Positions 7,470 through 16,108 of a stretch of 28,496 nt of DNA are shown here, piece after piece; positions within the stretch are counted from its first letter, which is position 1; each line of letters begins with the position of its first letter. The notes under the pieces were generated by a model. The model did not search any database and had not been told where the DNA came from. It worked only from the letters and a program-made list of their open reading frames with translations. The stretch is from Firm-04 sp964392175 (GTDB lineage: Bacteria > Bacillota > Clostridia > Oscillospirales > Ruminococcaceae), in NCBI GenBank assembly GCA_964392175.1, contig CAYMOJ010000024.1, positions 1 through 28,496 on the forward strand, in the 5' to 3' direction. Both the position numbers and the translations under genes were made by a program.

Positions 7470-8872
7470 ATTTTCCTCCGAAGGCAGTCAAGAAGGGCGC
7501 AAAGCATCTGTTTTCGGATGCTCGCAGCAACTGGAAACCATTGCTGTTAGCATTTGGATTGGCACTGGTGCTGTGGTTTTACATCGCTGTGACCGTGTAT
7601 CCGTCCTACTCTGTGCACATCAATAATGTCCCTGTACAAATTGATATCGCCGATTCCACTGCGGCAGGCTATGGGCTGAGCGTACTTTCGCCGGAAAGCG
7701 GCTCTCAAACAGTGGATGTGGTTATTTCGGGCGATCGTACCTCCATCGGTGGTTTGACCCGAGATGATATCATCGCCTATGTAGATTTCGATACAAATAT
7801 CAGCGATACCGTTGGTACACAACGTCGCCCCATTCGCATTAAAACCGTTGGTGGAACGGAACTGAACGATTATGAGCTTTCTGTATCTACCATGGATGTG
7901 AAAATGGATCGTTACGAAAGTGAGATATTTCCTGTCAGTGAAGTGCTTTGCCCGAATTTGTCGCCCATGGACGAAACTGTGGTGCTTGATCAGGATGCCA
8001 TTGTGTGTGACCCGTCTTATGTCACGATCTATGGCCCATCCTCTGCACTTGCGCAGATCCATCATATCCGCGTGACCCTTGAGGATACCACAACCATGTA
8101 TGAGACTCGTACCTTTACTGACTGTGACCGTTTCGATTTGATAGATGCCGATGGCAATGTGATTTCTAACGCAGCGTTTCAGGTGCAAGCGGCAGGATTC
8201 GTGGTGAAAGTGCCGGTGTATTATTCTTATACGCTTCCCGTGACGATTCAGCTTTCTGGTGTGCCTGCAGGCTTCGATACGAATGCTCTGATGCAGCGGT
8301 TACGTCTGAATGCTGACCGTTCCTATGCACTGCCCGGCTACAGCGATGATGACGATTTCTTGACCATCACCATTGAAACCAGCAGTGCGGATTTGCAAAA
8401 AACCTTGAAAGATCGTAGCAATTGGGTGATCGGCACTGTACCGATCTCGTCACTCACCTTGGGTGGGATGTCCATTGAGGTGCCTGTGACATTGCCTGAG
8501 GGCTACACGGATCGTTCCAATCTGCAATCGGTGTATGTTACATTGGATGAAACCGATCTGGTGGCAGCTACCCGTTGGATTAACGCTGGCAATATTCCCA
8601 TCATCAACGGGATTTCCGGCTATGAATTTGAGATTCAACGTGGCAGATTCCAGATTACGCTGATCGGCACTGCCGATGCCGTATCAAAAATCACCGCAGA
8701 CGATATTACCGCAACCGTGAATCTCTACAATGCGGTGATTACCCAGGAAGGCACATTCTCCCATGCGGTGACATTTACGCTTCCTGAAAGCGCAACGGGT
8801 GTCTGGGTCAGTGGCATTACAAAAGTAAATGTGACTGCTACGCTGATCGAAGATGTTCCTGCTACTCCTTGA
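7466..8872 (+). CDS. cdaR: CdaR/YbbR-domain regulator of CdaA
   Basis: 468 residues: a short basic cytoplasmic start, one transmembrane segment around residues 25-45 (PLLLAFGLALVLWFYIAV), then a long extracytoplasmic region of beta-rich YbbR repeats. Segments such as VPVQIDI, VPVYYSYTLPVTIQLSGVPAGF and the related stretch near 350 mark repeat units. CdaR proteins bind the membrane part of CdaA and modulate c-di-AMP synthesis, established in Listeria and Bacillus. A strong GGAGG lies before the ATG, which overlaps the cdaA stop by 4 nt. The glmM gene that follows in the classical cdaA-cdaR-glmM operon is absent: a terminator and a convergent gene come next. Confidence 0.92.
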   Translation: MNFPPKAVKKGAKHLFSDARSNWKPLLLAFGLALVLWFYIAVTVYPSYSVHINNVPVQIDIADSTAAGYGLSVLSPESGSQTVDVVISGDRTSIGGLTRDDIIAYVDFDTNISDTVGTQRRPIRIKTVGGTELNDYELSVSTMDVKMDRYESEIFPVSEVLCPNLSPMDETVVLDQDAIVCDPSYVTIYGPSSALAQIHHIRVTLEDTTTMYETRTFTDCDRFDLIDADGNVISNAAFQVQAAGFVVKVPVYYSYTLPVTIQLSGVPAGFDTNALMQRLRLNADRSYALPGYSDDDDFLTITIETSSADLQKTLKDRSNWVIGTVPISSLTLGGMSIEVPVTLPEGYTDRSNLQSVYVTLDETDLVAATRWINAGNIPIINGISGYEFEIQRGRFQITLIGTADAVSKITADDITATVNLYNAVITQEGTFSHAVTFTLPESATGVWVSGITKVNVTATLIEDVPATP

Positions 8873-8882
8873 TACACAAAAA

Positions 8883-8916
8883 GCCGAAGAAGCGCGTCAG
8901 CTTCTTCGGCCTTTTT
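8883..8916. terminator. Bidirectional terminator between cdaR and the convergent gene
   Basis: A perfect 11-bp stem, GCCGAAGAAGC (8883-8893) and GCTTCTTCGGC (8900-8910), is flanked by an A-run on the left and a T-run on the right. It can end transcription from both sides. Confidence 0.9.
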
Positions 8917-8923
8917 ATGGATA

Positions 8924-9931
8924 TCAGTCATACATGATTTCTTTTTTGCCGTAGTAGGCGTTGATCTTATCGCTAGTAGAGAGTACAAAGGTCACAGAAA
9001 AGCAGCAGAGAATGGCGATTACGAAGAATCCGCAGGTGAGTGCAAAGCCATCAGCCGCCTTTTTGTTCAGCAAGATCACAATGCCGGGCAACAGCAACAG
9101 CACCGAGGACGCGCCGAACAGGAACGAGGTGAAGCCCTTGAGTGGCTGGATACGCAACACAATGGTGATGGCAAGGGCTGCCAGTGCGATGCCTCCGTAC
9201 AGATAGATTTTCGAAGCAATATCAAAAAATGCGTTTGTTTCAACATTTTCGGGGAAGGGGCGAGATGCAAACAGAGCCATGAACACGCCCCCGATCACAC
9301 CAATGATGGTCAGCACGATGGAAACAGGGAAGCCAGCCTGTGCCAGATCTGCAAGCTGCTGTTGACGCAGTGCTTCCATTTGGCGACGTGCCTCAGCGGG
9401 GTCTTTCGCAGCTGGTGCCTCTTTCAAAGAGTCGGTCGCACGCTTTGCCGCTGCCTTTTTCGCGGCTTCAATATCTGCTTGATTCAGTGTTACGCGCCGT
9501 TCCGGTTCGGGGGCAGCATCTTCCAATAGTGCGGATGCATCCACCTGGGGCAGTGCCTCAGGCTTTTTCTTTTCCGGTGCAACATAAGTGGATTCCTCCA
9601 GCAGTACACTGCTTTGGGTGCTTTGCTGTGCGAATGCCTGTTGCTGCATCTGCAAACGTTGCCGTTCGATGTACTCTGCCTTTAGATCTGCGATCTCCTC
9701 CGGTGTATATGGTGGCTGACCCTTCTCTGCGCGCTGCTGTTGCAAAATCGCGATCTGTTCATCGCTGAGCTGTTGGTAGCGCGATTGTGGCGCAGCAGGT
9801 TTGGACATATCGTCGCCCATATCGCCCAACAGTACCGATGGGTCAACTGGTGCGGGACCGGTGCGCTGAGGCTTGGGTGTATAACTCGGCTCTTCTAAAA
9901 AAGGGGTGCCGTTGTTGCCGATCTCATTCAT
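8924..9931 (-). CDS. Membrane protein with long disordered Pro/Gln/Ala-rich tail, function unknown
   Basis: I do not recognise a family. The 335 residues split in two. Residues 1-200 are hydrophilic and low-complexity, rich in Pro, Gln, Glu and Ala, including a predicted helical stretch of Glu, Arg, Lys and Ala (about 150-198). Four membrane segments follow at roughly 202-224, 237-258, 266-288 and 294-317. The tail holds two related motifs: FLEEPSYTP...VDPSVLLGDM (11-38) and LLEESTYVAP...VDASALLEDA (110-139). These look like a duplicated linear motif, possibly a docking peptide (inference). The start at 9931 is chosen because GGAGGA (9941-9946) lies 9 nt upstream. An upstream in-frame ATG at 10000 lacks a ribosome binding site and would lie inside the likely leader. 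It is the last gene on this minus-strand stretch, with its own promoter at 10010-10038. Confidence 0.8.
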   Translation of the reverse strand: MNEIGNNGTPFLEEPSYTPKPQRTGPAPVDPSVLLGDMGDDMSKPAAPQSRYQQLSDEQIAILQQQRAEKGQPPYTPEEIADLKAEYIERQRLQMQQQAFAQQSTQSSVLLEESTYVAPEKKKPEALPQVDASALLEDAAPEPERRVTLNQADIEAAKKAAAKRATDSLKEAPAAKDPAEARRQMEALRQQQLADLAQAGFPVSIVLTIIGVIGGVFMALFASRPFPENVETNAFFDIASKIYLYGGIALAALAITIVLRIQPLKGFTSFLFGASSVLLLLPGIVILLNKKAADGFALTCGFFVIAILCCFSVTFVLSTSDKINAYYGKKEIMYD

Positions 9932-10009
9932 GGATAATGCTCCTCCAAAATCAAAAATCCTACCGTATCCAAAGCGTTTTGCGCAAAACTGCTCGGACAC
10001 GATAGGAAT

Positions 10010-10038
10010 ATTATATCAGAAATCACAAGAAAAAGCAA
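10010..10038 (-). promoter_or_regulatory. SigA promoter of the tailed membrane protein
   Basis: On the minus strand: TTGCTT (10033-10038), 17 nt, then TATAAT (10010-10015) with extended -10 TG at 10017-10018. It lies between the LtaS-like gene and the tailed membrane protein gene, so the latter can be transcribed alone. Confidence 0.75.
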
Positions 10039-10067
10039 TAGCAAATCGAAAATTTGTATAAAATCGG

Positions 10068-11927
10068 TTAGTCCTGTGTGGCTTTCACCCTAGTACCGGA
10101 GAAGCTTTCGCCTGCTACACGGTCATAGGTGAGAAGATCCAGGGTGGCATTGCGATGCTCTTCATCAAGGAAAACAGAGGTGTACAACGGGTCGGTATCC
10201 ATCTGTGCGAGAACTGTCGTGTGAAAATCATCAATGGGCGCACCGATCATCTTCAACACCAGGTGATTGAGATAGAATACGGAGAAGGTATCATCCGGCA
10301 GGCAAGTGGTGTCGATATGATAATTGCTCCAGATAAATGCAGTTTGGTTATACAGTACACTGCAATTGTTGCTGTCTATGCCGATGGACGAATACAGATT
10401 ATCTTCGGCGCGCATGGAAGGGAAGTGGTCGCCCACAAACACCAGTACAGTAGGCTCGCCGCAGGCATTCAGCTCATCTGTGAGCTGCTGTAGTGCTTTG
10501 CCTGTTTCGCGGATGCCCTCTAGATAGAGTGTCAGTTCCGAGTTATTTTCTTTCCAGTCGTAGGGTTGGTGATTCTGCATGGTGGTGGTGTGGATATACA
10601 TTGGTTCATCGGTTTCCTGGATGAGCTTTGTAATTTGAGAAAAGACGCTGGCATCACTGATATAGCCGTTGCCGAAGGTTTCGGTGGGTACGGTCATGTC
10701 ATCGTCAAAGAGCATGGTATCGAAGCCAAAGGTCGCGTAGATTTCATCGCGATTGTAGAATGTGCGCGTGAAGGGGTGCACATAAGCTGTTTGATATCCC
10801 AGACTGTCGTAGTAGGATACGAAAGAGGAGGGATTTTCTACATCCAGCTTTGCTTGCGGCGTAATCGTGTCCATTAAGCTACGTACGGGCAGACCGAATA
10901 GCAGTTCAAACTCGGTACGCACAGTATAGGATGCAAAGGTAGGCACAGCAACGGTGAACTGTGTGCCCTGCTGTGCAACGGAATCAAAGGCATCATAGGC
11001 ATCGGTTTGCAGATGCAGTGCTTCTAGCTGCCGAAAATCTGCAAATGCTTCAGACATCACCACGATCACATTGGGCTGAATATCGCCGGTACTGTCACTG
11101 CCTGCAAGGAGCACACTGTCAACCAATTCCTGACTGTAGTCATCCGGCTCTTGCAGTGCTGTGCCGATCTTCTCGGAGGTGGTTTCCACGATAAAGGCGA
11201 GCAGACTGTTTTTATCGTATTTTTCGTTGATGGAGAACGCATTTTCCGAGACAGTGGTATCTACCTTGAAGAGACCGTAGACCGTTTCGGAAATCCCCGG
11301 TACGCATACGATACCCGTGTACATGGCAAGGCAGCCGAGCGCGGGCAGTACACGTCGTCTGCCATGAGCGGTAAAGGCGGGGTTTTGCCAAAACATTACG
11401 CCCATGACCACGAACAGCAGTAGCACATAGATCACCAATGGCAGTGTGATCTGTATGTATGCGAAACTGGAAAGATTCTTGATGTTTGGCGCAAGGCTGA
11501 TATCCGCCAGCTTGAGGTGATTGCCGTTGGTGTTGAACTTAAACAGCTCCACAACACTGAGCGTCATATATGTCAGACCTTGTAGCCATGATGCCAGCCA
11601 CACACGGTTGGTGAGCAATAGCAAGAAGCAGTACATCAGGTACGCCATGAGAAAATCAAACAGCAGTACACTGGTACGGTTGATGCAGAACTCAAGAAAC
11701 TCAGAAATTTGCACAAATTGGTTAAGCTCCGCAAGGCAGACGATAAACACAGGGAACAGCCATGTCAGAACGGCATTGAGCTTACGATATTCCTGTTGAT
11801 TGTAGTTACGTTCCGCTTGCATTTTGGCATAGCGTTCGCGCAGGGTATCTTTGATGCGCTGTGAAAAGGTCGGGGAGATCTCTTGCGTTTTTGCAGGTGG
11901 TGTTTTCTCTTTTAGGATTTGTTGCAT
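10068..11927 (-). CDS. LtaS-like sulfatase-fold phosphoglycerol transferase
   Basis: 619 residues. The N-terminal half has about five membrane helices (roughly residues 48-66, 84-104, 110-125, 160-180 and 195-212), and the C-terminal half is an extracellular alkaline-phosphatase/sulfatase domain. Metal and catalytic motifs are visible: NVIVVMSEAF (Glu ligand), SYTVRTEFELLFG (predicted nucleophile Thr), HPFTRTFYNRDE, TMQNHQPY and FVGDHFPS (Asp-His ligands). This is the plan of lipoteichoic acid synthases and related phosphoglycerol transferases, which move glycerol-phosphate from phosphatidylglycerol onto envelope polymers. The acceptor here is unknown. AGAGG at 11936-11940 is 8 nt from the ATG at 11927 but only 2 nt from the ATG at 11933, so 11927 is preferred. 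It follows the LRR-dockerin gene by about 37 nt, suggesting one operon. Confidence 0.88.
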   Translation of the reverse strand: MQQILKEKTPPAKTQEISPTFSQRIKDTLRERYAKMQAERNYNQQEYRKLNAVLTWLFPVFIVCLAELNQFVQISEFLEFCINRTSVLLFDFLMAYLMYCFLLLLTNRVWLASWLQGLTYMTLSVVELFKFNTNGNHLKLADISLAPNIKNLSSFAYIQITLPLVIYVLLLFVVMGVMFWQNPAFTAHGRRRVLPALGCLAMYTGIVCVPGISETVYGLFKVDTTVSENAFSINEKYDKNSLLAFIVETTSEKIGTALQEPDDYSQELVDSVLLAGSDSTGDIQPNVIVVMSEAFADFRQLEALHLQTDAYDAFDSVAQQGTQFTVAVPTFASYTVRTEFELLFGLPVRSLMDTITPQAKLDVENPSSFVSYYDSLGYQTAYVHPFTRTFYNRDEIYATFGFDTMLFDDDMTVPTETFGNGYISDASVFSQITKLIQETDEPMYIHTTTMQNHQPYDWKENNSELTLYLEGIRETGKALQQLTDELNACGEPTVLVFVGDHFPSMRAEDNLYSSIGIDSNNCSVLYNQTAFIWSNYHIDTTCLPDDTFSVFYLNHLVLKMIGAPIDDFHTTVLAQMDTDPLYTSVFLDEEHRNATLDLLTYDRVAGESFSGTRVKATQD

Positions 11928-11964
11928 TTTCATTTCCTCTATTCCGGTTCAGGGGGTCGGGTGA

Positions 11965-13332
11965 TCAAACAGGAGCATTTGCCAGCACTGCCAGTCCATT
12001 GAGATAAGCTTGCACATCAGCGAGATCAAATAAAGCGTCATTGTTGCAATCAAGGGAGACTGTGGCAAGATCTGTAACCATGTCGGATTCGGTCAATGCT
12101 TGCATCAGCCATACTGCATCGGCAATGGAGCAGCTTCCGTCGGCATTATAATCCGTAAGCAGCGGCAGCACAACATATGGCACGGTAATGCGCTTGCAGA
12201 GGGGCTCTGCGGGGGTGTTGGCGTAGCAGTATACGGTCAATTCGCTGCACATCATAAAGGAATTTGTATATAACTCTGTGACTGCGGGTGGCAGCACCAG
12301 CGTATGCAGTGCGACGCAGTATGCAAAGGCAAGATCGCCAAGGGATTGCAATTGATCGGGGAGAACGATATCCGAAAGCGCGATGCAGGCTTCAAAGGCA
12401 CTCTCACCGATGACAGTGATCGTGGAGGGCAGAGTCACCTTGGTGAGCGAACTGCAACCGCTGAACAACCCTGCGGGGATGATCGTAGTGCCTTCCGGTA
12501 ATGTTGCAGAGGGAATTTTGTTGCATTCGCTGAAGGCAGATGCGCCATATTGGATACATTCCGCAAGATTCGGCATTTCTGAAAGAGCAGAGCAACCTGA
12601 AAAAGCGTGTTCACCGACAGAAACGACATTGCCTAGTAACGTAATTGTGGTAAGTGCTGTACAGTTGCGGAATGCTTCATCGGGAATTACCGTAACCGCC
12701 GTAGGTACAGTCAGGGCAGTCAGCTTGACACAGCCACTATAAGCCGCGGCACCGATTGCTGCGACTGTTGTTGGAATGGGGCATTCTGTCAGTGCTCTGC
12801 AGCCATTGAAGCAGGCATCAGGAATGATCGTTATGCCTTCGGGCAGCACAATGGACTCTAAGCGCAGTGACTGAGAAAAGCATCCTTCGCCTACGGCTGT
12901 CAGTGTATCGGGCAGAGTAAGTGCAGTCAGTGTCGCAAGTTCCGCAAAGGCGTAGTCGCCGATGGTTTCGAGATTCTGTGACAAAGTAACGGATTTCAGT
13001 GCATTGCAATCATAAAAGGCATAATCGCCGATGGTTCTGACGGTATCGGGCATGGTTACAGAGGTGCTGGGTTTACCGATTTTGTCAGGACTGAATGCGT
13101 AATCACCGATGGATACTACGGGCATACCGCCCAGTGTTTCGGGGATCTTCACATCGACAGCTGTACCGTCATATGCTGTGATATACGCCTCCCCTTGATT
13201 GAGCGTATAGGTGAAGCCGTTTTCGGTATATTCGGCGGCAGATACTGCTGCGGGCGGGAACTTTACACTACCACAGAGGGCTATCATCACAGCCAGCGCA
13301 GCGGAAAGGGATTTTCTTTGCAGTACTTCCAT
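11965..13332 (-). CDS. Secreted BspA-like leucine-rich-repeat protein with C-terminal type I dockerin
   Basis: 455 residues. A signal peptide covers about 1-33 (basic start, hydrophobic core, AVSA cleavage region). About thirteen LRR_5/BspA-type repeats of roughly 23 residues follow, each centred on a motif such as IGDYAF or IPDEAFRNC followed by LxxVTLP. The C-terminus (394-447) is a type I dockerin: the first calcium loop is D394-x-N396-x-D398-G, ending at D405, and the second is D428-x-N430-x-D432, ending at D439. Dockerins bind cohesins on scaffoldins, so the protein probably joins a cellulosome-like or other cohesin-based surface complex. The LRR part probably mediates binding (inference). 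AGGAG lies 8 nt before the ATG. A strong promoter is at 13397-13425. The LtaS-like gene follows closely on the same strand. Confidence 0.92.
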   Translation of the reverse strand: MEVLQRKSLSAALAVMIALCGSVKFPPAAVSAAEYTENGFTYTLNQGEAYITAYDGTAVDVKIPETLGGMPVVSIGDYAFSPDKIGKPSTSVTMPDTVRTIGDYAFYDCNALKSVTLSQNLETIGDYAFAELATLTALTLPDTLTAVGEGCFSQSLRLESIVLPEGITIIPDACFNGCRALTECPIPTTVAAIGAAAYSGCVKLTALTVPTAVTVIPDEAFRNCTALTTITLLGNVVSVGEHAFSGCSALSEMPNLAECIQYGASAFSECNKIPSATLPEGTTIIPAGLFSGCSSLTKVTLPSTITVIGESAFEACIALSDIVLPDQLQSLGDLAFAYCVALHTLVLPPAVTELYTNSFMMCSELTVYCYANTPAEPLCKRITVPYVVLPLLTDYNADGSCSIADAVWLMQALTESDMVTDLATVSLDCNNDALFDLADVQAYLNGLAVLANAPV

Positions 13333-13360
13333 TTTAGATACTCCTTTTGCACACTATTAT

Positions 13361-13425
13361 ATTATAGCACGATTGCGCATGATTCTCACAGCTCATATTG
13401 TAGCATAATCCGTTTCAATTGTCCA
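13361..13425 (-). promoter_or_regulatory. Tandem promoters of the LRR-dockerin / LtaS-like operon
   Basis: Minus strand. The upstream promoter is TGGACA (13420-13425), 17 nt, TACAAT (13397-13402) preceded by an extended TG. A second possible -10, TATAAT at 13361-13366, also has an extended TG but a poor -35. Nothing else is recognisable in the 13333-13572 intergenic space, which is AT-rich. Confidence 0.7.
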
Positions 13426-13572
13426 GTGTTTTTCGAGATTCTTAATAAATTCTTTAATATTGATCAATTTTTCTCCAACATTCTGCGTAGTTTTTGAATG
13501 TACTTCCTTGGCGCACAACCGTTTTCACGAAAAGTACAGTTTTGGAGCGGAAAACTTTGTGAAAGCGGCCTA

Positions 13573-13601
13573 TTGATTTTTCCGCGCAAATCATGTATAC
13601 T
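13573..13601 (+). promoter_or_regulatory. SigA promoter of the aspartate kinase gene
   Basis: TTGATT (13573-13578), 17-nt spacer, TATACT (13596-13601) preceded by TG at 13594-13595. It gives a short leader of about 45 nt. Confidence 0.75.
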
Positions 13602-13651
13602 GGTACATATGTGGCGATATGATTTCTTGAAGAAGGAAAGGAAGAATTTTC

Positions 13652-15013
13652 ATGGCAGCAGTACAGTTAAAAACCGCTAAATTTGGCGGCAGTAGTCTTG
13701 CCGATGTGGCACAGTTTCGTAAGGTAAAGGCAATCATTGATGCCGACCCCGGCAGACGTTTTGTTGTGCCTTCAGCACCCGGTAAGCGTCATAGTAAGGA
13801 TATAAAAGTTACCGATATGCTTTACCGGTGTCAGCAGCTTGCAAGCGAAGGCAAAGATTTTTCTGCGACCCTTGCGCAGATCCGTGATCGTTATATGGAG
13901 ATCGCATCGTCGCTTTCCGTTGCATTTGATCCCACCGCAGCACTTTCTACCATTGAAGCAGATCTAAAAGCAGGGGCATCTAAGGATTATGCCGCAAGCC
14001 GCGGCGAATATCTGAATGGTATGCTGCTGAGTGAGTATCTGGGCTTCCCCTTTGTAGATGCTGCCGAGGTGGTATGCTTTAGCGAATCGGGTGCATTTCG
14101 CATGGATGATACCATTCGTAAAATGCGTGAGCGTCTGAAGAATGTGGAACACGCGGTGATTCCCGGGTTTTATGGTGCGACCGATACTGGCAGGATCATA
14201 ACATTCTCTCGTGGCGGATCTGATGTGACAGGTTCCCTGGTTGCCAGAGCCACGCGCAGTGATATCTATGAAAACTGGACGGATGTTTCGGGTGTACTGG
14301 TCACCGATCCTCGTATCGTGCCTGATGCCTTGCCCATCAATACCGTTACATATGAGGAACTCCGCGAACTTTCTTATATGGGCGCAACCGTGCTGCACGA
14401 GGATGCCATTTTCCCTGTTAGAGCAGCAGGCATTCCTATCAATATTCGCAACACCAATGATCCCGAAGCACCCGGTACGCTGATCGTGCCTGACGACAGT
14501 GCCGAAAGCGATGCAGAAACCGGCTACACCATCACAGGCATTGCAGGTAAGAAGGGCTTTTGTGCAATCAATATCCAAAAAGCCATGATGAATGCAGAGC
14601 TTGGCTTTTGCCGTAAGGTGTTGGCAGTGTTGGAGGAAAACGGGATCTCCTTTGAACATATGCCTTCCGGTATCGATACTATGACGCTAATATTGCCCGA
14701 AGATGCCATTCGTGGTAAGGAGAAAACCGTTCTGTCGGGGATTCGTAAGGCTGTGAACCCCGACCGTTGCGAGATTGAGCATGGTATTTCTTTGCTGGCG
14801 GTCGTTGGCAGAGGAATGCGCCGTACCCGCGGTACTGCTGCAAGGATCTTTGCGGCACTTGCCCACGCGCGTATCAATGTGAAGATGATCGATCAGGGTT
14901 CCAGCGAGTTGAATATCATCATCGGTCTGTTGGATGGCGACTTTGAAGAAGCTGTGCGTCGGATCTACGAAATCTTTATGATCGATACTGCCGAGCTGGT
15001 CGATGCAGACTGA
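13652..15013 (+). CDS. lysC: Aspartate kinase
   Basis: Catalyses ATP-dependent phosphorylation of aspartate, the first step toward lysine, threonine, methionine and diaminopimelate for peptidoglycan. The 453 residues fit a monofunctional aspartokinase. The N-terminal kinase signature is KFGGSS at residues 10-15. Substrate and nucleotide segments GFYGATDTGRIITFSRGGSD and YMGATVLHEDAIFP are in the middle, and two regulatory ACT domains occupy the last 150 or so residues (TITGIAGKKGFCAINI; LLAVVGRGMRR...HARINVKMIDQGSSELNI). AAAGGAAG precedes the ATG. It is a single-gene unit between its own promoter and a weak terminator at 15038. The ACT domains suggest feedback inhibition by an end product, but which one cannot be read here. 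The symbol lysC is by family analogy. Confidence 0.93.
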   Translation: MAAVQLKTAKFGGSSLADVAQFRKVKAIIDADPGRRFVVPSAPGKRHSKDIKVTDMLYRCQQLASEGKDFSATLAQIRDRYMEIASSLSVAFDPTAALSTIEADLKAGASKDYAASRGEYLNGMLLSEYLGFPFVDAAEVVCFSESGAFRMDDTIRKMRERLKNVEHAVIPGFYGATDTGRIITFSRGGSDVTGSLVARATRSDIYENWTDVSGVLVTDPRIVPDALPINTVTYEELRELSYMGATVLHEDAIFPVRAAGIPINIRNTNDPEAPGTLIVPDDSAESDAETGYTITGIAGKKGFCAINIQKAMMNAELGFCRKVLAVLEENGISFEHMPSGIDTMTLILPEDAIRGKEKTVLSGIRKAVNPDRCEIEHGISLLAVVGRGMRRTRGTAARIFAALAHARINVKMIDQGSSELNIIIGLLDGDFEEAVRRIYEIFMIDTAELVDAD

Positions 15014-15037
15014 CCCGTGTATTTCGGCTCTCCTAAG

Positions 15038-15065
15038 GCCCATGCCTGAAGTGGCGTGGGCTTTT
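15038..15065 (+). terminator. Probable terminator after aspartate kinase
   Basis: GCCCATGCC (15038-15046) pairs with GGCGTGGGC (15053-15061) through one G-U pair. Only four T residues follow, so efficiency is uncertain. Confidence 0.6.
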
Positions 15066-15140
15066 GGCTTGATTTTTCAGCAAAGCAGGTAGCATCTGCA
15101 CGGTGGATGAGATTTCCATGAAAGAAAATGGCGAAAACGA

Positions 15141-15169
15141 TTGACAAACGGGTGAAAGTCTGTTATAAT
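15141..15169 (+). promoter_or_regulatory. Consensus SigA promoter of the cytidylate kinase-like gene
   Basis: TTGACA (15141-15146), 17 nt, TATAAT (15164-15169), with extended -10 TG at 15161-15162. This is one of the strongest-looking promoters in the window. Confidence 0.88.
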
Positions 15170-15252
15170 AAACGCAAGGTGAAAAGTGACAGTTTTTGCT
15201 GATTTTCAACAGCGTTATTGAACCAATTGCATATATGACGGAGGAAAGCAGT

Positions 15253-15873
15253 ATGAATCCGATTTTGATTACCATTAGCCGCGAATATGGTAGTGGCGGA
15301 AGAGAGATCGCACAGCGACTTTCAGCATTGTTGGAGATTCCGGTGTATGACCGCAAGCTGATCGATATGACAGCCGATAAATGTGGCTACTCGACCAAGT
15401 TCATTCAGGAAAACGAGGAGCGTATGACCAACTCGTTTCTGTTTAATATTGCGGTCACAGGGAATTATTCGCCATTTTATCACGGGAATGCCTCGCAATC
15501 TGTGCCCCAGGATTATGTATTTCTGACACAGAGCCGTATCATCAAAACATTGGCGGAACAGCATAGTTCTGCGATCTTCGTGGGGCGTTGTGCCGATTAT
15601 GTACTGCGCGAAAATCCAAATCTATTCAGCGTGTTCGTAACGGCGGATTTAGACGCGCGCGTGAAGCGCGCCGTGGACGAATACGGTATTGCTCCCGAAA
15701 AGGCGGTTTCAACGGTGACGCGTAAGGATAAGGCGCGCCGCAGACATTATAACTACTATACGGGCTTGGATTGGGGTGCTTGCTCCAATTATCATCTCGT
15801 ACTCAACACGGGCAAGCTTGGTATCGCATCGGCGACAGATATTTTGGCAGACGTGCTGAGTGATCGTCGCTAA
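15253..15873 (+). CDS. Cytidylate kinase-like family protein
   Basis: 206 residues with a P-loop NTPase start ISREYGSGGREIAQRLS (residues 8-24), VGRCADYVLRE in the middle, and the basic lid segment RKDKARRRHYNYYTG near 160. This is the cytidylate_kin2 family, common in Clostridia and distinct from the true Cmk. Members are presumed nucleotide kinases, with a substrate not established. The start at 15253 is chosen because GGAGG (15240-15244) is 8 nt upstream. An earlier in-frame start at 15196 has no ribosome binding site and would lie in the leader. It is alone between its promoter and the next promoter at 15939. A weak hairpin without a T-tract follows around 15891-15922. Confidence 0.85.
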   Translation: MNPILITISREYGSGGREIAQRLSALLEIPVYDRKLIDMTADKCGYSTKFIQENEERMTNSFLFNIAVTGNYSPFYHGNASQSVPQDYVFLTQSRIIKTLAEQHSSAIFVGRCADYVLRENPNLFSVFVTADLDARVKRAVDEYGIAPEKAVSTVTRKDKARRRHYNYYTGLDWGACSNYHLVLNTGKLGIASATDILADVLSDRR

Positions 15874-15938
15874 AATGCACGAATTTTTTGCCTGATGTGA
15901 TGGAAATATCATCAAGAGGCAGAAATGTGCTCGATGTC

Positions 15939-15968
15939 TTGCATTTGTGTCAGATGATGTGGTATAAT
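15939..15968 (+). promoter_or_regulatory. SigA promoter of the 4,6-dehydratase gene
   Basis: TTGCAT (15939-15944), 18-nt spacer, TATAAT (15963-15968). The leader is about 135 nt. I see no known riboswitch in it. Confidence 0.7.
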
Positions 15969-16108
15969 TAGTAAACATGGCGTTTGATGTGACCTCATGT
16001 TGTACCCTTGCTTGCAAAGAAAATGCAATCATGAGCAATGTACCGATTACAGACGCGTAGTGAAAGTGTTGAAAAAAGGGGAAAATTATAAGGGAGAATA
16101 CATAAACT

